A stretch of DNA of 5,025 nt. It comes from JANOGU01 sp964602115. Its GTDB lineage: Bacteria; Pseudomonadota; Alphaproteobacteria; Rhodobacterales; Rhodobacteraceae. The notes below the pieces were generated by a model. The model was given only the letters and a program-made list of their open reading frames with translations, had not been told where the DNA came from and did no database searches. The DNA lies in assembly GCA_964602115.1 (NCBI GenBank), contig CAZRQN010000186.1, positions 1 to 5,025 on the forward strand, in the 5' to 3' direction. Within the stretch, counting starts at the first letter, position 1. The number at the start of each line of letters is the position of its first letter. The position numbers were made by a program, and so were the translations under genes. Below are positions 1 through 5,025 of this stretch, one piece after another.

Positions 1-28
1 CAAGCAGGATGTCGAGAAGCGCGCTCAT
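1..28 (-). CDS. ABC transporter permease, second subunit (5' fragment)
   Basis: Only the first nine codons are inside the window, reading MSALLDILL, before the edge cuts the gene. The ATG (28-26) overlaps the TGA of the upstream permease (27-25) in an ATGA junction, the typical arrangement for coupled ABC permease genes. In BMP/PnrA-type importer operons the order binding protein, ATPase, permease, permease is standard, so the second permease is expected exactly here. The sequence itself is too short to identify the protein; the call rests on position, the overlap and a hydrophobic start. The complete protein would be an integral inner-membrane subunit pairing with the permease encoded at 1068-25. 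Confidence 0.7.
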
Positions 29-1068
29 CCCCGCACCACGCGGAACCGGGTGAGCAGGATCGCCAGCACCATGAAGAGAAGCGCCACCGCCATCAGCATG
101 TCGGCGATATAGGTCGGCACCCCGGCGGCGCGGCTCATCGCGTCGGAGCCGACGAAGATGCCGGCGACGAAGATCGCGGAAAGGACCACGCCCAGCGGAT
201 GCAACAGCGCCAGCATGGCGACGATGATGCCGGTATAGCCGAAACCGGGGGAGAGGTCCTGGCTGAGATGGCCTTTCAGCCCCGCCACCTCGGACCAGCC
301 GGCGAGCGCGGCAAGGCCGCCGGAGAGGAGCGCGGTCTTCAGGAGCACGCGGTTGACCGGCATCCCGGCAAAGCGGGCCGCCCGGAGGTTCGCCCCCACG
401 GCGCGCATCTCGAAGCCGAGCGTGCTGCGGGTCTGGACCAGCCAGACGAGAACGGCGGCGATCAGGGCCAGCGCGAAGCCCCAGTGCAGGCGCAGCCCCT
501 CGGCGATGCGGGGCAGGCGCGCCTCGGCGATCAGGGCGGGCGACTTGGGCCAGCCCATGCCCATCGGGTCCTTCATCGGGCCTTCGAGCAGATAGGAGAC
601 GAAGAGGGCCATGACGAAGTTGAAGAGCAGCGTCGTCACCACTTCGTCCACGCCGAAACGCACTTTCAGCGCCACCGGGCCGAGAAGGAGGAGCGCGCCG
701 GCGGCCATGGCGGCCAGCGCCGAGACCGGCAGGACCAGGGGGGCGCCCAGCGCGCCGGTGCCGAGCAGGACGGCGATGATGGCGCCGGCATAGAGCTGCG
801 CCTCGGCGCCGATGTTCCACAGCTTCGCCCGGAAGGCCACGGCCACGGCAAGGCCGGTGAAGATCAGCGGCGTCGCCCGGTTCAGGGTTTCCAGGAGCGC
901 GAATTTCGACCCGGCGGCGCCGAGCAGGATCTGGCCGAGAACGGCGAAGGGATCGGCGCCCGCCAGCGCCGCGAGCAGGCCCGCCACCACGACCGTTCCG
1001 GCGATGGCTGCGGCAGGAAGGCCGGCCTGCCGGGCCAGGCCCGGATGGGCGATCGGTTCAAGCCGCAT
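25..1068 (-). CDS. ABC transporter permease, BMP/PnrA-type (first subunit)
   Basis: This 347-residue polytopic inner-membrane protein should form half of the translocation channel of a nucleobase/nucleoside-type importer. Hydrophobic stretches lie at about residues 17-37, 67-80, 92-103, 110-130, 146-162, 198-212, 244-262, 278-303 and 320-340. Recognisable motifs of the BPD_transp_2 (RbsC/YufP-like) fold are LWNIGAEAQLYAG (83-95), VDEVVTTLLFN (140-150) and the cytoplasmic loop FEMRAVGANLRAARFAG (219-235), which should contact the ATPase. Length is usual for the family. The ATG start overlaps the 3' end of the ATPase gene by 11 nt and is preceded by AGGG (1080-1077) at 8 nt, a plausible ribosome site. 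It is co-transcribed with its neighbours. Substrate cannot be read from this subunit alone. Confidence 0.93.
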   Translation of the reverse strand: MRLEPIAHPGLARQAGLPAAAIAGTVVVAGLLAALAGADPFAVLGQILLGAAGSKFALLETLNRATPLIFTGLAVAVAFRAKLWNIGAEAQLYAGAIIAVLLGTGALGAPLVLPVSALAAMAAGALLLLGPVALKVRFGVDEVVTTLLFNFVMALFVSYLLEGPMKDPMGMGWPKSPALIAEARLPRIAEGLRLHWGFALALIAAVLVWLVQTRSTLGFEMRAVGANLRAARFAGMPVNRVLLKTALLSGGLAALAGWSEVAGLKGHLSQDLSPGFGYTGIIVAMLALLHPLGVVLSAIFVAGIFVGSDAMSRAAGVPTYIADMLMAVALLFMVLAILLTRFRVVRG

Positions 1069-2575
1069 CGCTGAAGCCCTGTCCGGCCATGCGGAGGCCG
1101 ATTTCCGCCTGGCTCAGCGCCCCGCGCGGGAAAGGCGGGGAGACATGCCCCTCATAGATTACATGAATAACGTCCGACAAACCTATGATTTCATCAAGGT
1201 CTTCCGAAATCAGCAAGATCGCTGCCCCGGCGTCCCGCGCCGCGATCAGCCTGGCATGGACATAGGCGATGGCGCCGATGTCGAGCCCGCGCACCGGCTG
1301 GTTGGCGATCAGGATTGCGGGCTTTTCTTCCATCACCCGGCCGAGGATCAGCTTCTGCATGTTGCCGCCGGACAGGAGGCGGATGCGCTGCCCGGGGCCC
1401 TCGCAACGGATGTCATAGGCGGCGATGATCGCCTCGGCATGGGCGCGGACGGCGCGCCAGTCCATCACCCCGCGCTTGCCGAAACGGCTGGCATAGGTCT
1501 CGAGCGCGGCGTTCTCGGCCAGGGTGAAATCGGCGACCGTACCGCTGCGGTGGCGGTCCTCGGGAATGCGCCCGACGCCCGAGGCCAGCGCCTGGCGGGT
1601 GGACCAGCCCGAAACCTGCGCGCCGTCGATCTCGATCCGGCCGGCGGCGGGTGCCAGCCCTCCGCCGATCAGGTCGGCCAGCGCCGCCTGGCCGTTGCCG
1701 GAGACGCCGGCCAGCCCGGTGATCGTGCCGCCGCGCAGCTCCAGCGTCAGCGGCTTCAGCCCCGGGGCGGCGACCCCGGCAAGCCGCAGCCGGACCGGCC
1801 CACCCGGGCCGGGGGTGGCGCGGGTCTCGGCCAGGGTCTCGCCGACCATGAGACGGGCAAGCTCGGCGCGCGTGGTCTCGGCCGTGACCACCTCGCCGGC
1901 CACCCGTCCCCGGCGCAGGACGACGCAGCGGTCGGAGATCGCCAGCACCTCGTTGAGCTTGTGGGAGATGAAGATCACCGACAGGCCCCGGGCGGTCGCC
2001 GCGCGCAGGGTGGCGAACAGCGCCTCGGCCTCCTGCGGGGTGAGAACGGCGGTGGGCTCGTCGAGGATCAGGATGCGGGCCTCGCGGTAGAGCGCCTTGA
2101 GGATCTCCACCCGCTGCCGCTCGCCCACCGAGAGATCGGCGATGCGGGCATCGGGATCGACGGCAAGTCCGAAGTCGCGCGACAGCGCCGCCACGCTGGC
2201 ACGGGCCGCCTGCGGGCTGCGCAGCGAGAGAAGCGGCTCGGTCCCGAGGCGGATGTTGTCCAGCACGCTGAGGTTGTCGGCCAGCGTGAAGTGCTGGTGG
2301 ACCATGCCGATCCCCGCCGCCAGCGCCGCACGCGGCTGGCCGGGGGGCAGGGGGCGGCCGAAGACCTCCACCCGGCCGGCATCGGCCAGGTAGTGGCCGA
2401 AGAGGATGTTCATCAGCGTGGTCTTGCCGGCACCGTTCTCGCCCAGGAGCGCGACCACCTCACCCCGCTGCAGGGTGAGGCTGATCGCGTCATTGGCCAG
2501 AAGCGCGCCGAAGCGCTTGCTGATGCCGTCGAGGTGGAGGACCTCGGCCTTCGCCGGGGCAGGCTGCGGGATCAC
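1058..2575 (-). CDS. ABC transporter ATP-binding protein, two fused NBDs, BMP/PnrA-type importer
   Basis: This 505-residue cytoplasmic ATPase carries two tandem nucleotide-binding domains, like RbsA/YufO-type proteins, and powers the adjacent permeases. Domain 1 (about 12-250) is intact: Walker A GENGAGKT (45-52), Q-loop Q94, signature LSVGERQ (148-154), Walker B ILILDEP (168-174) and switch His205. Domain 2 (about 260-500) has a good signature, LSGGNMQ (401-407), but a degenerate Walker A (GVSGNGQAA, 290-298), Asn425-Gln426 where Walker B has Asp-Glu, and Glu458 in place of the switch His. As I recall, such loss is common in this subfamily, so one competent ATP site is expected. The start is GTG; no in-frame ATG occurs before Met55, which lies beyond Walker A. 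The GTG overlaps the binding-protein TGA as GTGA and has no clear Shine-Dalgarno, suggesting coupled translation. Codons for residues 453-475 are atypically AT-rich. Confidence 0.95.
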   Translation of the reverse strand: MIPQPAPAKAEVLHLDGISKRFGALLANDAISLTLQRGEVVALLGENGAGKTTLMNILFGHYLADAGRVEVFGRPLPPGQPRAALAAGIGMVHQHFTLADNLSVLDNIRLGTEPLLSLRSPQAARASVAALSRDFGLAVDPDARIADLSVGERQRVEILKALYREARILILDEPTAVLTPQEAEALFATLRAATARGLSVIFISHKLNEVLAISDRCVVLRRGRVAGEVVTAETTRAELARLMVGETLAETRATPGPGGPVRLRLAGVAAPGLKPLTLELRGGTITGLAGVSGNGQAALADLIGGGLAPAAGRIEIDGAQVSGWSTRQALASGVGRIPEDRHRSGTVADFTLAENAALETYASRFGKRGVMDWRAVRAHAEAIIAAYDIRCEGPGQRIRLLSGGNMQKLILGRVMEEKPAILIANQPVRGLDIGAIAYVHARLIAARDAGAAILLISEDLDEIIGLSDVIHVIYEGHVSPPFPRGALSQAEIGLRMAGQGFSDAA

Positions 2576-3591
2576 GACGACTTGGGCTCGTTGTCATCCA
2601 CGGCCACCGAGAAGCTGCCGTCCATGATCCCGGCCTGGCGCTCGGCCACCAGCTTGACCGCCGCTTCCGGCACCTTGCCTTCAAAGGTGCCGAGCGGCGA
2701 GAGCGAGCAGCCGCCGGCCTTCATGAAGGAATACATGCCGTAGTTGTCGGCCTTGAACGTCCCGGCCTTGACCGCCGCGATCCCGGCATTGAGCGTCGGC
2801 TCGAAGTGCCAGAGTGCCGAGGCCACGACGGTATCGGGATAGTCGCCCTGGGTGTCGATGACATTGCCGATCGCCAGCACGCCCTTTTCCTTGGCGGCAT
2901 CGGAGACCCCGAAGCGTTCCGCATACATCAGGTCCGCCCCGGCCTCGATCATCGCGAGCGCGGTTTCCTTGGCCTTGGGCGGGTCGAACCACGAGCCGAT
3001 GAAGCTGACCTGGAACTTCGCATCCGCTCGCGTCTCGCGCACCCCGGCCATGAAGGCGTTCATCAGCCGGTTGACCTCGGGGATGGGGAAGCCGCCGACC
3101 ATGCCGATGCTGCCCGACTTGGTCATCGCCCCGGCGATGATGCCGGTGAGATAGGAGGCGTCCTGGATGTAGTTGTCGAAGACCGACAGATTGGGGTTGG
3201 CCGCCGCATCGGGCAGGAAGGACGAGCCCATCAGGAAGGCGGTGCCGGGATATTCCGCCGCCACCTCGCGCGCCTCGGCCTCCACCCCGAAAATCTCGCC
3301 CACGATCAGCTGGTTGCCGGCCTCGGCATATTCCCGCATCACGCGCGGATAGTCGGTGTTGGCCAGGCTTTCGGTGAAGGTGTACTCGATGTCGCCCGAG
3401 GCCACCGCCGCCTCGGCCGCCTTGTGGATGCGGCTCACCCATTGCTGCTCCACCGGCACGGTATAGATGCCGGCCACCTTGAGCTTGTCCTGCGCCCAGG
3501 CCCGGCGCGGCAGGAACGCCTGGCCAAGCCCCAGCGCCCCGCCGGTCAGGATCAGTCCGCGCCGCGATACGGCGAAATCCCTGCGTGTCAT
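2572..3591 (-). CDS. BMP/PnrA-family periplasmic substrate-binding protein, Tat signal
   Basis: This 339-residue protein is the periplasmic receptor of the importer. The N-terminus is an export signal with twin-arginine motifs TRRDF (2-6) and SRRGLIL (9-15), a hydrophobic core to about residue 27, and a likely cleavage after AWA (31-33). There is no lipobox cysteine, unlike Gram-positive BMP lipoproteins. The mature part shows PnrA/BMP features: YLTGIIAGAM then GSIGMVGGFPIPEV and NAFMAGVRE, later GSWFDPPKAKETALAMIEAG and a hinge-like VIDTQGD. Known relatives bind purine nucleosides or bases, so a nucleobase or nucleoside ligand is inferred. The frame is open to 4008, but the Tat start at 3591 with GGGGAG (3603-3598) six nt upstream is clearly the real one; the longer reading runs through the promoter region and into the divergent gene. 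It is the first gene of the operon. Confidence 0.94.
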   Translation of the reverse strand: MTRRDFAVSRRGLILTGGALGLGQAFLPRRAWAQDKLKVAGIYTVPVEQQWVSRIHKAAEAAVASGDIEYTFTESLANTDYPRVMREYAEAGNQLIVGEIFGVEAEAREVAAEYPGTAFLMGSSFLPDAAANPNLSVFDNYIQDASYLTGIIAGAMTKSGSIGMVGGFPIPEVNRLMNAFMAGVRETRADAKFQVSFIGSWFDPPKAKETALAMIEAGADLMYAERFGVSDAAKEKGVLAIGNVIDTQGDYPDTVVASALWHFEPTLNAGIAAVKAGTFKADNYGMYSFMKAGGCSLSPLGTFEGKVPEAAVKLVAERQAGIMDGSFSVAVDDNEPKSS

Positions 3592-3597
3592 GTGTCG

Positions 3598-3603
3598 CTC
3601 CCC
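3598..3603 (-). promoter_or_regulatory. Shine-Dalgarno site of the binding-protein gene
   Basis: GGGGAG on the minus strand lies 6 nt before the ATG at 3591-3589. It fixes the translation start of the binding protein against the much longer open frame that continues upstream to 4008. Confidence 0.8.
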
Positions 3604-3620
3604 GCTGTTGGTGTTTTTCT

Positions 3621-3636
3621 TTGACCGGACGGTAAA
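3621..3636. promoter_or_regulatory. Possible second RutR-like operator (degenerate)
   Basis: The 16-mer TTGACCGGACGGTAAA matches 11 of the 14 defined positions of the RutR consensus TTGACCANNTGGTCAA (recalled from E. coli work). It is itself a near palindrome: TTGACCG facing CGGTAAA, with one broken pair. It lies 30-45 bp upstream of the binding-protein ATG, where a repressor would block transcription of the importer operon. The match is partial and TTGACC hexamers recur by chance in GC-rich DNA, so this is a moderate call. Confidence 0.45.
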
Positions 3637-3644
3637 GGAGATTG

Positions 3645-3667
3645 GCGATTCGTCACATGAAATCGCT
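3645..3667. repeat. Short inverted repeat, 6-bp arms
   Basis: GCGATT (3645-3650) and AATCGC (3662-3667) form perfect inverted arms with an 11-nt loop, upstream of the importer operon. It could be half of an operator or part of the promoter area, but arms of six can occur by chance and no known site is recognised. Confidence 0.25.
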
Positions 3668-3725
3668 GGGGCGGCGGCCGGGATGCGCAATTCCCTTGAC
3701 CGCCCGGCTGCCGGATGCATCAGTT

Positions 3726-3741
3726 TTGACCAAATGGTCAG
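3726..3741. promoter_or_regulatory. RutR-like operator (TTGACCA-AA-TGGTCAG)
   Basis: The sequence shows a perfect 6-bp inverted repeat TGACCA/TGGTCA with a 2-nt centre, flanked by T and G. It matches 13 of the 14 defined bases of the RutR consensus TTGACCANNTGGTCAA; only the last A differs. RutR is a TetR-family regulator of pyrimidine breakdown that is released from DNA by uracil or thymine. The site lies 74-89 bp upstream of the hydrolase ATG and overlaps a TTGACC hexamer that could serve as a -35 element, so binding would repress. The regulator gene itself is not in the window. The assignment is by consensus recalled from memory, supported by the neighbouring enzyme type. Confidence 0.75.
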
Positions 3742-3768
3742 GGCCGGATTCGCTGCGGAATCGGGCCC
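3741..3768 (+). other. Imperfect hairpin in the hydrolase leader region
   Basis: GGGCCGGATTC (3741-3751) pairs with GAATCGGGCCC (3758-3768) over ten base pairs with one G-G mismatch and a 6-nt loop, GCTGCG. It starts right at the edge of the RutR-like operator and ends 46 nt before the hydrolase start codon. There is no U-run after it, so it is not an intrinsic terminator. If transcription starts before it, it would be a 5' leader stem; otherwise it may be a second protein-binding site. Confidence 0.4.
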
Positions 3769-3800
3769 CGGCGGGTTGGGGCACCAGACCCCGCGCGACA

Positions 3801-3806
3801 AGGGAG
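3801..3806 (+). promoter_or_regulatory. Shine-Dalgarno site of the hydrolase gene
   Basis: AGGGAG lies 8 nt before the ATG at 3815, supporting that start over an in-frame TTG at 3776 that has no such site. Confidence 0.75.
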
Positions 3807-3814
3807 CGAAAGCG

Positions 3815-5025
3815 ATGCCGACACCTGGGGCGAACCTGCGGGTCGATCCGGCCCGGCTGTGGGACAGCCTGATGGAGATGGCGAAGATCGGCCCCGGGGT
3901 GGCCGGGGGCAACAACCGCCAGACCCTGACCGATGCCGATGGCGAGGGGCGGCATCTCTTCAAGCGCTGGTGCGAGGCGGCGGGGATGTCCATGGGAGTG
4001 GACAGCATGGGCTCGATGTTCGCCCTCCGCCCGGGCGAGGACGCGGCCGCGCTGCCGGTCTATATGGGCTCGCATCTCGACACCCAGCCGACCGGCGGCA
4101 AATACGACGGCGTGCTGGGGGTGCTGGGCGCGCTGGAGGTGGTGCGCGCCATCAACGACGCCGGGATCAGGACCCGCCACCCGATCGCCATCGCCAACTG
4201 GACCAACGAGGAAGGCGCGCGGTTCGCGCCCGCCATGCTGGCCTCGGGCGTCTTCGCCGGCATCCATAGCGAGGACTATGCCAAGAGCCGCCGCGACCTC
4301 GACGGCAAGGTCTTCGGCGAGGAGCTGAAGCGCATCGGCTGGGAGGGCGAGGAAAAGGTCGGCGCCCGCAGGATGCACGCGATGCTGGAGCTGCATATCG
4401 AGCAGGGCCCGATCCTGGAGGCCGAGGGCAAGACCATCGGCGTCGTCACCCACGGCCAGGGCCTGTGGTGGCTGGAGATCACCCTGACCGGCAAGGACGC
4501 GCATACCGGAAGCACCCCCATGCACATGCGGGTGAACGCCGGCCTCGGCATGGCGCGGATCACCGAGCGGGTGCACCAGATCGCCATGAGCCACCTGCCG
4601 AACGCGGTGGGGGCGGTGGGGCAGGTCAAGGTCTTCCCCAACTCGCGCAACGTGATCCCCGGGAAGGTGGTGTTCACGGTGGACATCCGCTCGCCCGAGC
4701 AGGCGAAGCTTGATGCGATGCGGGCCGAGGTGGAGCGGGCGGCGCATGCGGTGGCGAAGGAGCTGGGCCTCGGGATCGGGATCGAGCCGGTGGGGCATTT
4801 CGACCCGGTGACCTTTGACCCTTCGCTGGTGAAGGTGGTGCGCGCGCAGGCGGAGAAGCTGGGTTATTCGCATATGGACATCGTAAGCGGTGCCGGCCAT
4901 GACGCCTGCTGGATCAACCGCGTGGCGCCCACGGTGATGATCATGTGCCCCTGCGTGGACGGGCTCAGCCACAACGAGGCGGAAGAGATTTCGCCGGAAT
5001 GGGCGGCGGCGGGGACGGATGTGCT
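3815..5025 (+). CDS. Zn-dependent M20-family amidohydrolase, probable beta-ureidopropionase / N-carbamoyl-amino acid hydrolase (3' end cut)
   Basis: The frame is open from the ATG for 403 codons and runs off the window; relatives are a little over 400 residues, so only a short tail is missing. The enzyme is expected to be cytoplasmic and to hydrolyse an N-carbamoyl group, for example N-carbamoyl-beta-alanine to beta-alanine, CO2 and ammonia. Visible motifs are GSHLDTQPTGGKYDG with His87 and Asp98, TNEEG with Glu132 (likely base) and Glu133 (metal), ELHIEQGP with His194, GKDAHTGSTP with His230, RNVIPG with Asn279, VDIR with Arg292, and GLSHNEAE with His386. The spacing matches the two-metal ligands and the Asn/Arg carboxylate pair of the AllC/L-carbamoylase family as I recall it. 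Allantoate amidohydrolase cannot be excluded from motifs alone. The gene is divergent from a nucleoside-type importer and downstream of a RutR-like operator, which favours pyrimidine breakdown. Confidence 0.93.
   Translation, partial: MPTPGANLRVDPARLWDSLMEMAKIGPGVAGGNNRQTLTDADGEGRHLFKRWCEAAGMSMGVDSMGSMFALRPGEDAAALPVYMGSHLDTQPTGGKYDGVLGVLGALEVVRAINDAGIRTRHPIAIANWTNEEGARFAPAMLASGVFAGIHSEDYAKSRRDLDGKVFGEELKRIGWEGEEKVGARRMHAMLELHIEQGPILEAEGKTIGVVTHGQGLWWLEITLTGKDAHTGSTPMHMRVNAGLGMARITERVHQIAMSHLPNAVGAVGQVKVFPNSRNVIPGKVVFTVDIRSPEQAKLDAMRAEVERAAHAVAKELGLGIGIEPVGHFDPVTFDPSLVKVVRAQAEKLGYSHMDIVSGAGHDACWINRVAPTVMIMCPCVDGLSHNEAEEISPEWAAAGTDV

Larger units (their letters stand above)
3592..3814. promoter_or_regulatory. 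Divergent promoter/operator region between importer operon and hydrolase gene
   Basis: These 223 bp separate the oppositely oriented start codons and hold no credible gene. The stretch is locally less GC-rich than the genes, with a T-rich run at 3613-3622. It contains two RutR-like palindromes, an imperfect hairpin and both ribosome sites. Several TTGACC hexamers (from 3621, 3697 and 3726) resemble sigma70 -35 elements, but I could not pair any with a convincing -10 at 16-18 nt, so promoters are inferred from gene layout and not located. Both transcripts must start here, so one regulator could control them together. Confidence 0.8.

Noticed and set aside
812..2743. Long plus-strand open frame (643 codons) opposite the permease and ATPase genes
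   Set aside because: It is antisense to well-recognised ABC genes; its composition (Arg, Gly, Ala, Asp, Gln rich, no domain) is the usual mirror of GC-rich codon bias, and no ribosome site or family resemblance is seen.
3697..3712. Third TTGACC-containing site as a RutR operator
   Set aside because: Only 8 of 14 consensus positions match and the right half lacks the needed symmetry; it may at most be a -35-like hexamer, and no good -10 follows at 16-18 nt.
3741..3768. Hairpin as an intrinsic terminator
   Set aside because: No T-run follows on either strand and it lies in a region where both flanking genes begin, not end.
3642..3872. Small plus-strand open frame of 76 codons in the intergenic region
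   Set aside because: It covers the operators and overlaps the start of the hydrolase gene in another frame, with no recognisable protein features.
3592..4008. N-terminal extension of the binding protein upstream of 3591
   Set aside because: It would cross the promoter region and overlap the divergent hydrolase gene; the Tat signal and Shine-Dalgarno place the start at 3591.
3653..4972. Long minus-strand open frame (439 codons) opposite the hydrolase gene
   Set aside because: It lies antisense to a clear M20 hydrolase and its His/Pro/Arg-rich sequence is typical of a shadow frame.

Overview
The window is GC-rich (about 74% G+C in the coding stretches I counted). It looks like a chromosomal segment of an alphaproteobacterium, most likely of the Rhodobacterales/Rhizobiales type. 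Reasons are the codon use, the close resemblance of the right-hand hydrolase to alphaproteobacterial Zn-dependent amidohydrolases as I remember them, and a Tat-exported BMP-family binding protein. No RNA gene, mobile element, CRISPR array or phage gene is visible.

Left block (1-3591, minus strand): an ABC importer operon in the usual BMP/PnrA order. Reading leftwards, it holds a periplasmic BMP-family binding protein (3591-2572), a double-domain ATPase with a GTG start (2575-1058), a first membrane permease (1068-25), and the first nine codons of a second permease (28-1, cut by the window edge). Junctions overlap by 4, 11 and 4 nt, so the genes are probably translationally coupled.

Middle (3592-3814): a 223-bp divergent regulatory region. 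It contains a near-perfect match to the RutR operator (TTGACCA-NN-TGGTCAA, recalled from E. coli) at 3726-3741, on the hydrolase side. A degenerate second copy lies at 3621-3636, on the transporter side. A strong imperfect hairpin sits at 3741-3768.

Right block (3815 to the window end, plus strand): an almost complete M20-family Zn-dependent amidohydrolase of the beta-ureidopropionase / N-carbamoyl-L-amino acid hydrolase / allantoate amidohydrolase group, with all expected metal and substrate ligands visible.

Reading together: binding-protein family, enzyme and operator all point to uptake of a nucleobase or nucleoside and its reductive breakdown, with N-carbamoyl-beta-alanine hydrolysis as the likely last step, controlled by a RutR-like TetR-family repressor that senses uracil/thymine. 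The pyrimidine assignment is inference; a purine/allantoin role is the main alternative. I found no wholly new system. The most interesting signals are the paired operator-like sites and an unexplained low-GC, odd-codon patch inside the ATPase gene (1151-1220).
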